A stretch of 64,000 bases of DNA from Symbiodinium kawagutii (lineage: Eukaryota; Sar; Dinophyceae; Suessiales; Symbiodiniaceae), in assembly GCA_009767595.1 (NCBI GenBank), contig VSDK01018757.1, forward strand, positions 103,362-167,361, in the 5' to 3' direction. Position 1 is the stretch's first letter; the number at the start of each line of letters is the position of its first letter. Made by a program: the position numbers and the translations under genes. Below are positions 41,664 through 54,312 of this stretch, piece by piece. The notes beneath the pieces were generated by a model. That model made no database searches, had not been told where the DNA came from, and saw only the letters and a program-made list of their open reading frames with translations.

Positions 41664-44600
41664 GAAAGGGCTGCGGACGGCCGTCGACATCGTTCAGCAT
41701 TTCTACTCAGCCGATGACGATGTCGATGACCAGCTGGATATGTGAGCCCAACGACATGGAAACATCTCGAAACATGCCATGAACATGCCATATCTATTAG
41801 AGAGAGAGAGAGAGAAGAATGGAGGGGGAGGGTATGGAATAATCTCTTACAGAATTGGAGAGATTCTCGAGAGATTGCATTGCGTGAATTCAGGGAGTTT
41901 CGAAAAAGGCGAGAGAAAGGCCTTTCTAGGAGACCTAATGGTGCAAGATATGGCAGAGAAAACAAGATAATATTGGTATGTGAAAAGAAAGAATGATTTT
42001 CTCTAAATTCTTTTCTTGCCACTGAAGGAGAATTCAAACTTAGACAGCTGTTCCAACAACTCTCTCCTCTTCTTCTCCTCTCATTCTCTTTTTATTTCTC
42101 CTGATTTTCCTCTCTATTTAGCAGAGTAGGGTATACCTTTTCCTCTTATTCTCCTCTTCTCATCTTTAATTCATTTCCTTCACTCATCTTAACTTCTTGC
42201 CTTCTCCTCTTCTTTGCCTTTCCTTTCTCTCTTCCGTATCTTAACTTCTTCTTCTTAACTTCCTCTCCTTTCCACTTCTTCTTAATTTCCTCCTTCGTTT
42301 CCTCTTAACTTCTTCTTAATTTCTTAATTTCCTCTTAACTTAATTTCCTCCTTAGTTTCCTCTTCATTCCCTTAACTTCTTAATTTTCTCTTTCTTCGCT
42401 TTCGCAGGTACGAGTTCCGCCAGGCCTGTCGCAAAGCCGGGCTGAGCTTCCGCGAGGCCGAAGAGGCGCCGCGTTGCACGTTGCCCCTCTTGGGGACGGC
42501 TCCAAACAGAAACAAGGAGACTTAAAACTTAGGAGAAAGGAAACTTAAATTTAATTGGAAAGAGAACTTTGAATTGACATTGCGAAGAAAGAAATTAAAG
42601 ACAACTTCGAACTAAGAGAAACTCAAAGAAACACTCAAAGAGATTTCGTTTGGGGAAACAGAACCCAAAACGACCACAGAACTTGAGTCTCCTCTTTGTC
42701 AACTTTCGGTTTTTCTCAAATCTTGTATTTCTATTTTCGCTTTCTTTTCTTCGCTTCTATTTAGATTCTTTCTTTTTTCTTCGCTTTAGATTCTATTTAG
42801 ATTCCATTTCTTCGCTTGTATCTTCATTCTATTTAGATTCTATTTAGATTCTTCTATTTCTATTTAGATTCTATTTCTAGTCTTCTGTTTCTTCTCCTTT
42901 GATTCAGCCACTGTGAGGTGTCGATTTTCGAAGCATGCGCTGAGACCAAGGGCAAGATCCATTTGCCCAGCTTCCTGAAACTCCTTCACGGGGACAGACA
43001 TGACTTTGAAACGAGAAAAAACACATAGATTCTATTTTGAAGATTCATTCTAACTCGTATTCTCATTCGTATTCTATTTTGAAAGTCATTCTTCACTTTA
43101 AGCTGCGGCATTCACTCTTACTCTAAATTGAAACACAAGTCTCTCATTCCATGTTGAAAATCTCTTTTTAAATAATTCTATAAGAATTAAAGTCTCTTCT
43201 TAAGTCAGTTAAGAATTCTCTTTGTGAAGTCAACAAGTTGTGAAGTTGTACACTTCGCTCCAGGAGATGTCGGCGACGAGGCGTTCGTTGGTTGAAAGGG
43301 CCTTCGCAGCGGTTGGAGGCACCGGGATGAAGGGACCGCCGCAAGTGACAACGGGAAGCGAAGGAGAAGAAGAAGAGAAGATATAGAATATTAGAAGAAT
43401 AAATGAGAAGAATAGAATAAGGGAGAAGGAGAGCAAGAGGAGAGGAAAGGAGTAGACAGTACAAAGAAAAGGAAAGGAGAGGAAAGGAGAGGAAGGGGCA
43501 CAAGAGGAAAGGGAAAGTGAAAGTAAGGGGAAGTACAAGGGATGGTAGGATGTAAAGTGGGCGATGCTTAGTAGGTATAGTAGCAGGGATATTAGACGGG
43601 TAGAAGGCAACAGGTTCTCTTTGATTGCTGCAGCAACTCATCAAACTCCAACTCAAGCAAACCTGTCAGTGCTTTCCACGTCTTCGGGTTCAAAATTCTG
43701 TCTTTTTCTTCTTTCTTCTCTCTTTTCTTCTCTCTTCTCTTTTCTTTTCTTTTTTTCTCTTCTCTTATTGTCTTCTCTTTTTTCTCTTTGCTCATTTTTC
43801 CTTCTTTACCTTCTCTCTTTTCTTGTCAGTGCGCCTTTTTCACTCTTCTGAGTTCTTGGGAAGTTGGTGAGGCGACCCACAGGATGCTGAATCCGTAGCC
43901 GTGGCCCCAGCACAAAGTGAGACTCTCCTTCTTGACTTTTGCTGGACTTTTATTCTTTAATCTTTAAGTTGAGTTTTGATAACTTTTTATGTCTTTGTTT
44001 AAGATTTTAAGTCGTGTAACTCAACAAAGTTGAGTCCTTGATGGAAAATGTGTTCATCTTTTCTTCCGAGGTGAGCCCCCAGACGCTGAAGGAGCACTTC
44101 GTGGCCCAGGAGCGGAAATTTCTTCAGATTTCGACGTCCGAGCATCACGTAGACATGAAAGGCAAAGAGATTCACTCGATAAAGATGGACCAAAAGGAAA
44201 TCTGATGATTGAACATAAATGAGATATTTCAGTTAAGATTACTATGAATAGAGATAAGATTCTAATAGAAATAACATTCTAATAGAATATATATATATAT
44301 TTGAATAAATATATATTTAAATAAATAAATGAATATAGATAAATATATATATATATATATTTCCATAGAATACATAAATCTTAAGATGGCACATCTTTTG
44401 TGGAAAAGAATCCTTCGCAGCTCTCGAGGCACATCCTCTGGTGGTCCGTGGTCAGCTGGAGCCTGGCTTCGTCCAAGCAGAGAACTCCCGGCCACGCTTG
44501 AACCGACGAAGCTTTCGAAGCGAGAACTCATTTTGGACTTCGAAGTCAAACTCAAAGTGATTTTAGGACTTTATAGTTATTATATTAATAGTTATAGTTA

Positions 44601-46146
44601 TCTTAATTAATCTTCATTACATCAACGAAGTCAACTCAAATCAATTATAGATTGATATTTAACTCAGTTAGATCAACTTAAACTTTTTCAATTTGCTTTA
44701 AACAAGTTGATCTCCTCAAGTTATTTCAAGTTTCAAGAAGTTGTCAACTGAGCCTCCTCTCCTTCTGCGATAAGAAACGGAAACAAAGAAGGCATCGCCA
44801 CAGTACGATCATCTCCGATCTTCTCATCAGATCGTTTCCATCATGTCTTTGGAGATTTCCTATTCTTTGTTCTGTTGTGTAATAGCGAATTTGTTTCTTT
44901 GTTGGTTTCATTGGGGAAAGGGGGTGGACTGGTGAGCAATTTGAAACATTGCCAGGTTCTTGGACACTTTCAGCCAGCTGGCACATGTGCTCGGCGGATG
45001 CGAAAATGGCAGGGTCCTCAGAGTCACATCGTCACCTTAGAACTGAGAATTCTGAAAGAAATGTAGCTCTGAAACGAACAAACTTCTAAACTTTGCAAAT
45101 CTGTAACTCTACAAACTTCCTAAACTTCCACACATTTGGAGCTCGGGCCAGCTGTGAGGCATGGTCTCGTTTGGAGATTTCCTCGCTTATTACGACGTTG
45201 TCTCGTCCACAGCAATGGTCTCAGAAGGGACAGCGTTGCTGAAAGCATTGGTCTTCTTCTCTGCGATGCTAAGTTGGTTCCACATTGCACTTTGTGATCA
45301 CCCAGGTACTGTGTGTATTTTTGCGAAAGATCATTCAAATATTCAAAATATCTTCAAACTATCAAAAACACTGGACTTATATGAATCAGGATGGCAGGTA
45401 TGTGACGTGATCATGGTCTAGAAATTTTGTATCCACTCACACACTGCATCGGCAGAGATATGAATTTGTACACGGATATTTGATTTGATATGAACATGGT
45501 ATGCCGAACTGGTAAGAACTAGTGTTTGATGAAGGCAGGTGTCAACTTCACACTTTTCCTTTCTTTTAAACTATCATATCAAGGAAAAAAGCTTGTGCTT
45601 GCCAACTATACACCGCCACGGATCCACGTTCTTGTCAAATTCCCATGCTGTCTATTCCCGCCTCTCCTAGCACGGTGGCTTCTTCTTTCCCAGCATCCTA
45701 ATTATCGTCAGATTCATCCAAAACAATCTCAACCATCCCGGCAATCCGATCATTTAGTCATCCAATCATAATAATCCTCATCATCCTCATCATCCTCATC
45801 ATCCTCATCAGTCATCAGGTCATCTCCCTTGACAAATATATATAATCACATATTTCCTTCTCAGTTTTTGTAAGCCAAGCGCGGAAGTGACCAAGTTCTA
45901 CCCCTGGCTGATCAGCTGCTGCGGGCTGCATTGATTTGGATGCAACCACTTGCCATGGCATTGGCAACTTCCACGCGATTGGTTGGCGTTGGTGACTTCC
46001 ATGTCAACCACTTGCCTCTTGTATGAATCCATCGATAGTTATACGTGCATGACTCGTGCATGAGATTTTCCTGAGCTTTCTGTCTTCAGTGGTGTAACTT
46101 CGAGGTGGAAAACGATTCGCTCTTCGATCTGATCGTGCACCTCGGA
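41664..46146 (+). CDS. EF-hand (calcyphosin-like) module C, exons
   Basis: Exons inferred: 41664-41741 (KGLRTAVDIVQHFYSADDDV and on), 42408-42465 (YEFRQACRKAGLSFREAEE), 42918-42992 (IFEACAETKGKIHLPSFLKL), 43264-43344 (EMSATRRSLVERAFAAVGG), 44071-44109 (VSPQTLKEHFVAQ), 45159-45211 (GMVSFGDFLAYYDVVSS) and 46105 to about 46146 (VENDSLFDLIVHL). The first junction makes a complete EF loop, DDDVDDQLDMYE, with Asp at 1, 3, 5 and 9, Leu at 8 and Glu at 12, so real calcium binding is likely. Later parts follow the calcyphosin order (MSATRRSLVERAF; VSFGDFLAYYDVVSS; a D..F.L tail). Phases agree at each junction read; donors include GT, GC and GA. An exon between 44109 and 45159 is probably missed. Reading on past 46146 meets TAG at 46186-46188, which may be a true C-terminus. 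Confidence 0.72.
43360..43830. repeat. Purine tract then pyrimidine tract within one intron
   Basis: In the intron between exons ending at 43344 and starting at 44071, bases 43360-43560 are almost all A and G (GAAGAAGAAGAGAAG), while 43695-43830 are almost all C and T (CTTCTTTCTTCTCTC). The two arms are roughly complementary. Confidence 0.8.
44286..44362. repeat. (AT)n-rich tract
   Basis: ATATATATATAT runs and AAATAAATA variants in an intron of EF-hand module C. Confidence 0.85.
45774..45810. repeat. 9-bp tandem repeat (TCCTCATCA)n, four copies
   Basis: Four perfect head-to-tail copies in an intron of EF-hand module C. Confidence 0.9.
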
Positions 46147-49100
46147 GGGGAAAGGAGTGAAACCACGAAAGCAATGAGGGAAACATAGTGAAACCCGTGA
46201 GAAACCATCATTGAAACATAAAACCCGTGAGAAATGCTGTACTTAAGCAATGCTTTGCCCTTTATATACTCAGAAACCATCATTGAAGCAATGCTTTACC
46301 CTTTACTTCTCGCAGTCATTTCTCCTCCTAAGAAAGCAATGCTCTCAGAACAGTCTCTCAGAAAGGTGACTTTCTACAGACTTTTCAGATTCTGCAGAGA
46401 TGCAGAGACTTTGGAGACTCAGAGACTTCTCTGTTGATTCCATAGAGTGCTAGAGAAGGATTGCTTTCATTGTATGAACAGTGCAGCTGCAACAGGGCCG
46501 TGACAGTGTTCCCAGAAGTACACGAAAAGGTGCTTTTTTCAGCCGCTCTTTCTCCAAACACAGAACCATGCTTTACTCTGGTTCTCAAAGTGTACAACCT
46601 GTCTATTTTGTCTCCTATCTGTGGACTCCCACTGTCTCCCTGCACCTCCTGCGTCATCTTTCCTATCATTCCTGCCTTTCTAATCTTTGTGCGACCTCCT
46701 ATTCACTTGTTTATCTATCCTGCTTTGGATTCTTCCAAGTCTTCCTTCTAAACCCGTGAGTGCCTTTTCCCCAATCATCATTTGCCTTCTTTCTCACGTT
46801 GCAAATGATGGTTGGAGAAAATGATGGCCCTCCTTCCTTCTTTATTTGTTTCTTTATCTAGGCTGTGCACGCTTTCTCTTTGTCTCACTTTATTACTTTA
46901 TTCCCCATCTCTCAAATTGTGCGAAATGCGATCTGTTTGAGACCTTGTGTGTAATAGTTCCCGGATAGCAAGGTTTTGGTGAACCCATTCAGTACAGTGT
47001 CGGTCCTGGGTCTCCCTTTCATATGTGTCCACGCTTTTTCTATCCTTTTTTTCCATCTGTCTCTCATTAATTTCATCTGTTTCATTTGAAGGCACTTACA
47101 CCTTGGGTTTAAAGTGGGCACATTGCCAAATACCTGCAACACCTAACACCGCAACACCTGAAGTTTCTCCATAGCACCTTGCTATAGCTTCTGTTTAGCT
47201 ATCTTCTTCTCTTATCTTGCTTCAGCTTATTTTAGAACTAAGTTAGAATTTAAGTTAGAAGAGGTTGAACTTCTTAAACATTTTTAACTTAAGCGAAGTA
47301 AGTTTGAGTTGAAGTCTTCAACAACTCACCTTTGAGTCGCCCAGGCAACGAGTTTGGGATGTGAAGCCCAAAGCCTGGGACGCCAACGGAGAAGCCTCCC
47401 CCAGGTGCTTCGAAGTGAAAAGAAGACATCTGAGGAGAGAAAATGTTGAAGTAAGTGAGAATAAGAATGAACATATGGAGAAGATAAGATAGATAAGAAT
47501 GAGAAGATGTGTAAGGAGAGATGAGAAGATGATAATAAGAGGAGAAGATGTGTAAGATGAGAATGTTGCGAGTCAAAGTTGTGCTTTTTGTTTTAGATGT
47601 TTTTGATTGTTGCGCAGATCTTCTGTTAAATGAAAACCTTTTCCGCCCTCCGATCTCAAAGAGGATTCAGGCTTGTCCATTCTTCTCTGGACGTCTCTTC
47701 ACTCATGCCACAGCCAGAATTACATTTGCTGGTTTTCTTTAGGGGGTGTTCAGGTTATGACTTGGCTTTGTGTCTCTACATCTGTTTTCTGCAGCAAGGA
47801 AGAGCATGCCAAGTGACCCCATCAAATCACCACGAGCAACTGCTTTTCAATGACATCCCGAAGCACGATGTCGAAACACGAAGATTTTGTCCCACTGCAG
47901 CTTCAGAGTTCAATCTTTGAAGCTTAACTCAATCATAACCGAAGCTGTTTATTTTTGCACTTATTCTTTGATGTTCAAAACTCTAGAATGAAGTTTTCAA
48001 CTTATGAAGTTTTCAACTTATGAAGTTTTCTCAACTTTTTCAACTTATCAAGTTCACAAGTTCTTCATGTCACACTTCAAGACTTTGCCTCACAACACGT
48101 TGGGATTTCCAGTCGCAGCTCCAGGCGTTTGCTGCGAGAGGTGGACGATGCTCCCTCTCCCACAGCCGAGAAGAGGCCGAGAAACTTCAGAAAGCAGACT
48201 CAAAGAGCGAATGATTCATTTAAAGGAATTGAATCGAATAGAATAGAATAGAATTAACTTATGAATATAAATCATAAGAGTATTTTACAAATTCAAGAGA
48301 ACATCATGTTTCTACCAAATTTCTTTAATTCTTATTTGGTATAACTACTTCTATTAATATATGGATTTCTTATTTAGATAACTCTTCTTCTAAGAGTTCT
48401 CCAATTCTGCCAGGCCTCCACCTCACGCAGGTCCGTCCGCCTACACGATGGACAGCCCCAGGGGACCGCAGGACACAGGGAGGAAACGGAGAGAAGTTGC
48501 AAGTGTCTTCTGATGAAAAACATGTTTTGATATCAGTACATTATACATTATTTCTGATTTCATTTCTTATGTTTCTTCTGCAGTATCTCTTATGATTATT
48601 TTTTTCGTATACTTAGTATATTCTTAGTGTATTTCTTATTCTCTCTTTCTTTTTTTCTCGTCTCTTCTTCTTTTCTTTTTCTCTTTTCTTGGCTCCGTTT
48701 TGAGCATTACATTGGTGCTGGAGGAGCATCACCGCAGATTTGGACGGGGTCCACAGCCCTTTCCTCAGACTCGAGACTCAGTGGGGACGTGGCCCCACGT
48801 CTTACGTGTTTTCTCTCTCTGCCGTGCCTTTTATGGTCAAGTTTGGTCAAGTTTGAAAGGTCTGCAATCTGCTTGTCATAAAGTTATGTGGGATTGCAAT
48901 ATTGGACTTGTAAAGATGCTGTGCCTTGCCGTGCACCCTCAACCAATTCCCCAAGCTCTTGAAGAGCTCGAACAAACATATCAAGAAAGTACAAAACCAA
49001 TCCTCAGGAGGGCTTTCCCCATCATCAATCCTTGTTCTTCATTGTTCTTCATTGATCTTCATTGGTCTTAAATCCTCGATTCCTGATGACTATCAACTCA

Positions 49101-50835
49101 TTTGCTAACCATGAGGGCTCGTCGTAGGCATAGTAAGCAAGTGGAAACTAGGAAGTGGATGGAGGTGGCGCTCGTAGACATAGCCAATAGCAGTAGCACA
49201 TAGGAAGTTGTTTTTTGGAGAAGATAGAAGCGAGTAGGAAGCAGTACAGTAGCAGTGATAGTACTAGATCGGAAAGCATGAACTCCCAAGTTGGTGTGGG
49301 AAATTGGAAGTAATTGGAAGCCAGTTGCACGTGGCCGGTAGAAAGTATGAGGCAAAAAGTGGAGTAGAAAGTAGACTACAGTGCAAAAGGAAACTGGATG
49401 CAGTAGGTGGGAAGGATGAAGTGGAAAAACTAACAAGTGAGACCAAGTAAGAAGTAGGACGTAACTAGTAAAGAACCAGAAAATAGGAAGAATCAGCAGG
49501 ACTAATCAGTGAGTAGGATGTGCTTTGTAGACAATGTGAGACAGAGAGTAGTCGACAACAAGTAGAAAGTAGAAAGTAGCAAGTGCCAAGTGGAAAGCTG
49601 GTGCGAAGTGGAAAGTCGCAAGTAGTAAGGAGTAGGGGAGAAGTAGCAAGTATGATGCAGCAAGCAGCAAGTATAAAGCATGCAGGAAGCCTGAAGCAAA
49701 AAAGAGCGATGAATGATTTAGATTAGAACGAAAGAATTAGCACAGGCGAGAAATAGGAAGCCTGTAGGAAGCACGTCGGAAGCGAAGATCAGCAGAGCTT
49801 TGCCAATCGATTCCCAACACGTTCCACTCCCAGCACTGATTGAAGATGCTATGCTTTTTTGATATCACATTTTCTCACATCTTCTCAGGGTACTAGTTGC
49901 GTTTGAAAACTGAAGAAATATAAAAAAATCTTCAGCATTGCAATCTTTCCTTGCAGGGCGTCTGCGATTACGAAGTCGTCAATTGCTTCCTGGCTTGTTT
50001 TGCAAAGCACATGGCGGGTTGATGCGGGTTGATGCGGGTTGCCCACGTTGCTGGAATTTGAAGTGTGGAATTGTTGTCATAGGAAAGATTCCACACTTCT
50101 CACTTTTCAAACACTGATTGCTCTGTGTTCTACCACTCTAAAACTGCAGTTTACGACTCAATACTGTTTGACTCACGCGCTGGACTGTTGTCTAAGAGTC
50201 TTAAGTTTGTCTACGAGTCCAGTTGCGACTCTTCGCACTTCGCTTCAAAAGCTCACAGAGCAGCCAGGTGTTCGCAGATATCATCAATACCTTGCAGGAA
50301 GTCTTCCAGAGGAGAGCAGACTTCACGCAGTGGAATCTAATTTGGCGAATCAGAGGGTCTCTGAGTGGCATTGTCCATGCAAATTTCCGTGCAGCATGAT
50401 GTCTTTCAGAGTGTGGCATCTTCATCCTTTCTACGTTGGATTTTTTGATAACATTTGGGGCTGAGACTCCGGAGAGAGAATACCCAACGAGTGATGCCTT
50501 GAATGCAACCAAGAACTGCATCTAAATCCTGTTTTTTCCCTATCACTGCATCATGGATCCTTCTTTACATTCAACTCACATGGATCAGACGCATTGAGTC
50601 CTCATCAATTAATCCTCTTTCATTCCTCATTAGTTTAGTCCTTTTTCTCACTAAGTCCTTATTATTTAGTGATCAGTTTTTTCCTCATTTAGTCATTTAG
50701 TAATTCCTGCCATCGACATAGTGACTCGAAGCATATAAGTGGTTATGCACGGCCAACCAACACGGGCTGGGTTCCTGACCATTGGAAAACATAGCATTCA
50801 AGGATATAGACAACAACGCAAATGGTGACACGGCA
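46147..50835. other. Intronic or intergenic DNA between EF-hand module C and the RCC1-repeat gene
   Basis: No certain gene. Exon-like pieces on + are about 48105-48200 (FQSQLQAFAARGGR), 48426-48475 (short, GC-rich, after CCAG|G) and about 48700-48760 (LVLEEHHRRFGRG). They could be unplaced exons of EF-hand module D or chance. Around 46210-46300 a short duplicated segment (GAAACCATCATTGAA) occurs twice. A decayed tandem array covers 49130-49700. Confidence 0.4.
49130..49700. repeat. Decayed short tandem array (AAGTAG / GTAGGAAG core)
   Basis: Core motifs GTAGAAAGTAG, AGTAGGAAG and AAGTAGCAAGT recur every 7-15 bases with many substitutions. The minus-strand open frames across it are rich in Ser, Leu and Tyr and not credible genes. 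Confidence 0.5.
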
Positions 50836-50845
50836 TTGGCTCAAG
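50836..50845 (+). other. Relict dinoflagellate spliced-leader 3' end
   Basis: TTGGCTCAAG is an exact match to the last ten bases of the conserved dinoflagellate spliced leader. It lies 57 bases before the ATG of an intronless gene. Relict leaders mark genes copied back into the genome from trans-spliced mRNA. The preceding bases (CACGGCA) match the rest of the leader only loosely, as expected for an old or truncated copy. Confidence 0.6.
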
Positions 50846-50902
50846 AGCTTGGCGATTTGAATAGAGATTGTAAGGTTTGTGCTTTGCACATCCAATTCTA
50901 AA

Positions 50903-52303
50903 ATGTTTCAAGTCTCCGTGTCCCTTCCAAGTGGCCGGAGTGAAGCCCTGTGTGTTGCACGCCTTGCCACTGTGAAGGACTTGATAGTGCTGGCCCAGGA
51001 GTCGTTCGGACAGGGATTCCTCAAGCTTGTCACAGAAAGGGGACGTGCACTGACCAACCTCACGGAATCTTTGGAAGCTTCAGGCATTCGAGATGGGGAT
51101 CACTTCACCGCGGTCGTGCTACAAGCAAAAGTAGTGGCAACTCACAAGGCTTTTGGAATGTGGAGTAGTGATCGTGAAAGGATTGACACGTGGGGCGCTC
51201 CCCGTTCGGGTGGTGCTTTTGCAATATGGTGCTGTGGAGGTGATAGGATTGTGACCTTGGGCGACCCAGAGAACGGTGGTGACAGCACTGCTGTGCAAGA
51301 TCAGCTGAGGAACGTGCAACAAGTACAGGGCACAGATAGTGCCTTTGCTGCCATCTTGGGCGACGGGTCAGTGGTTACCTGGGGCGACCCAGATGCTGGT
51401 GGTGACAGTTCTAAGGTCCGACATCAGCTCCAGAACGTGCAGGAAGTTCAGGCTAATGGTTTTGCCTTCGCTGCCATCTTGGGCGATGGGTCAGTGGTTA
51501 CCTGGGGCGACCCAGATGCTGGTGGTGACAGTTCTAAGGTCCGACATCAGCTCCAGAACGTGCAGGAAGTTCAGGCTAATGGTTTTGCCTTCGCTGCCAT
51601 CTTGGGCGATGGGTCAGTGGTTACCTGGGGCGACCCAGATGATGGCGGTAACAGCTCTGCAGTTCAAGATCAGCTCAGGAACGTGCAGCAAGTTCAGGCT
51701 ACTGGTTTTGCCTTTGCTGCCATCTTGGGCGATGGGTCTGTGGTTACCTGGGGCGACCCAGAGAACGGTGGTGACAGCACTGCTGTGCAAGATCAGCTCA
51801 GGAACGTGCAACAAGTGCAGGCCGCAGGTACTGCCTTTGCTGCCATCTTGGGCGACGGGTCAGTGGTCACCTGGGGCTATTCAGCTTGGGGTGGTGACAG
51901 CTCTGCAGTGCAAGATCAGCTCAGGAACGTGCAGCAAGTTCAGGCTACTGGTTTTGCCTTTGCTGCCATCTTGGGCGACGGGTCTGTGGTTACCTGGGGC
52001 AAGTCAGCTTGGGGTGGTGACAGCTCTGCAGTGCAAGATCAGCTCAGGAACGTTCAGCAAGTTCAGGCTACTGGTTTTGCCTTTGCTGCCATCTTGGGCG
52101 ACGGGTCTGTCGTTACTTGGGGCGATCCACGCTCTGGTGGTGACAGCTCTGCAGTGCAAGATGAGCTGAGGAACGTGCAACAGGTTCAGGCCACAACTAA
52201 AGCCTTTTCTGCCATCTTCTGCGACGGATCTGTGGTTACCTGGGGCCACCCAAAGTATGGTGGGAACAGCACTGCAGTTCAAGATCAGTTCCAATTCTTG
52301 TAG
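50903..52303 (+). CDS. Intronless RCC1-type repeat protein with N-terminal ubiquitin-like domain
   Basis: 466 residues from the first ATG (50903); the frame is open slightly upstream but without ATG. Residues 1-75 (FQVSVSLPSGRSEALCV, KDLIVLAQ, SGIRDGDHFTAVV) fit a ubiquitin-like beta-grasp fold. The rest is about ten copies of a 41-residue unit (123 bp) of the form AFAAILGDGSVVTWGDP, then GGDSSAVQDQLRNVQQVQA, each a blade of an RCC1-like beta-propeller. The first unit is truncated (WGAPRSGGAFAIWCCGG). Two neighbouring units (about 51357-51602) are essentially identical. Dinoflagellates have large families of such proteins, often labelled HERC-like. The catalytic HECT domain is absent, so ligase activity is not supported. 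The lack of introns among intron-rich neighbours, with a relict spliced leader upstream, points to a retroposed copy. Confidence 0.88.
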   Translation: MFQVSVSLPSGRSEALCVARLATVKDLIVLAQESFGQGFLKLVTERGRALTNLTESLEASGIRDGDHFTAVVLQAKVVATHKAFGMWSSDRERIDTWGAPRSGGAFAIWCCGGDRIVTLGDPENGGDSTAVQDQLRNVQQVQGTDSAFAAILGDGSVVTWGDPDAGGDSSKVRHQLQNVQEVQANGFAFAAILGDGSVVTWGDPDAGGDSSKVRHQLQNVQEVQANGFAFAAILGDGSVVTWGDPDDGGNSSAVQDQLRNVQQVQATGFAFAAILGDGSVVTWGDPENGGDSTAVQDQLRNVQQVQAAGTAFAAILGDGSVVTWGYSAWGGDSSAVQDQLRNVQQVQATGFAFAAILGDGSVVTWGKSAWGGDSSAVQDQLRNVQQVQATGFAFAAILGDGSVVTWGDPRSGGDSSAVQDELRNVQQVQATTKAFSAIFCDGSVVTWGHPKYGGNSTAVQDQFQFL

Positions 52304-54312
52304 CAACTTGCTCATACATAGGACGTTTGCTTGACCATGATTGAACCGTTTTAGTTGTGAAACTGTAGTTCGAACTCATGTCCACCGTTGTGTTTGGGTG
52401 GGTTTCTGGGTACTGAGATATAGAAAGCTCAGGACTGCAGTGTGAGTCAAGCAACCGCGACGGACGCGTTCCTAAGAAGTAACAGAGCCGTGAGCTGCAG
52501 GTCGAACTGGGAAGCCAGCGGTAATGATACAAGTGGGTCCCCAGGTAGCTGTTGGTTAATGAGCCATTTATAACTAGCAGTGATCATTAGTAGAAATTAA
52601 CATATGGCTCACCATGGCCACCCATAGTTGGGAGTAAACATACATAGAATAGATGTTGATTAATGGTTAAACTCATCAGCAACCACTTGAATCATTGTTG
52701 GTGATTGTTGATTCTCTTTCCTGTTGATAACCACAGCCGCATCAAAAGGTATCACTGTTACTGTAGCGAGATACTGGACTTGTTGGGGTTCTCATTCCTC
52801 ATGCGTGGTCGCGTTGATGATATGCCGCGCAGTGCTCTTGGGCCGTCCAGTTGTTTTCTTTCCCAGCTGTCTACCTAGTGGCTGCTGATGGATAGCCGCC
52901 TGCCTTATTGTTTTCCTATTCCTCATGTTTCCCTTATTGATTTCCTTAAAAATATCCTTATTGATTTCCTTATTTCCCTATTTCAAAATCTTGTTTTCCT
53001 TTCTTTGTTGGGGAGTCAGGGAGTCATGTGTGTAGGCTCAGCCGCAGCATCTCTTTGCGCGGGTTGCGAGGCCTGCATGTAATGTCACATACTTCAGCTG
53101 CCGTTGATGTTTAGATCATTGGATTCTGTGAGTGCTAACAAGGACTACTTTCTTTAAGGGAATACATTTGCAAGGATTACTGAGTTGATTACTGATCAGA
53201 ATTGCAATCTTTGTAAACACTGACACATTCAGAACAAATGTGAACACAAGACATCAAAAAGCTGCGGATGTCAAAACCAAGTGCAGGTTGGCTGACGGTG
53301 GTGCAGCGTTTTCAACACTTTGACTACAAGAGGACGGGCAGTTGACGGAGCATGAGTTCCTTCGTCATTGCCAAGGCGACGTATGGAACAACATAGGTCA
53401 GACGCATCAGAGATGTCCCATCTCACCTTGTCTTTTATGGCGACAAACACATGCCTTGTTTTGGTATACTGTATGAATGAAATTTGGTATCAAACCATGT
53501 ATGGATACTATGAAGATAGCTGAATAAGTATTCTGCATGATAATATTCACATGTGAATAGTATGTCTATGATACAAAATCTTCTGCATCTTACCATATCT
53601 CCTTCTCGGTTATCTTTGATGATGGCAAAGCGCAGAGGAATGGCACAGTGATGCGCCTTGATTGGCAGCGCGCCTTGGCAGCAGCGCCACTTTCAGCACA
53701 ATGAGATCTGGAGCGAAGAAAAAACAACGCGCAACAAAATGTTTCTACATATAGAGACATAGTGAACCATAGAAATATGTAAACAAGTTGAAAATAGAAT
53801 AGTACATAAGTTGTATACGCATATGATTATATTCTCAAACTTTTCAGATATGTACATTTTTGTGTGCTTCGTCGTTGGATTTTCCGCTTCACTTAGGCAT
53901 GTGCCGTAGTCTGGGGCTGGGTTTGTCTTCAGAGGACCAGGAACTGATCTTCAAGGACCCGTGAAACTAAAAATTGTTTCCTTCTCATCTTCATCTTTTC
54001 TCGTTTCATTTTCTCTTTTCAGCTGTTCTCCTTTCTCGTTTCCAAGGCCTCAAACAAACTGCCTATCCCGTCCCTGCGGCGCACGGCCACATGGGCCAAG
54101 TGGTCGCTGTTTCTCGACGTTCCAGGAACTCTCAAAGAAGAAGAAGGGCCAAGCGATGGCGCGAGACCCAAAAGGAGGGGGAACTTCTTTTGTTTCGAGT
54201 TGAATTCGAGATGTTCAATTTGTGTTCTATTTCCTATGTTCAATCTAATTCCATATCTATTTCCTACTCAATTTCTTTATCATTTCGTTCTAGTTGTGTT
54301 TCCTCTTTGTAG
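52304..54312. other. Region without a clear gene between the RCC1-repeat gene and EF-hand module D
   Basis: A+T-rich DNA without strong coding signals. A piece at about 54048-54115 (KASNKLPIPSLRRTATW) follows AAG|G and may be an exon of the next module, at low confidence. Confidence 0.45.

Noticed and set aside
43890-43915. Possible spliced-leader-like string (TCCGTAGCCGTGGCC)
   Set aside because: Only the first nine bases resemble the leader; the conserved 3' end TTGGCTCAAG is missing.
47289-47576. Minus-strand frame with FHFEAPGGGFSVGVPGFG
   Set aside because: Looks protein-like over 40 codons, but the opposite strand is equally open, there is no continuation on either side, and all host genes here lie on +.
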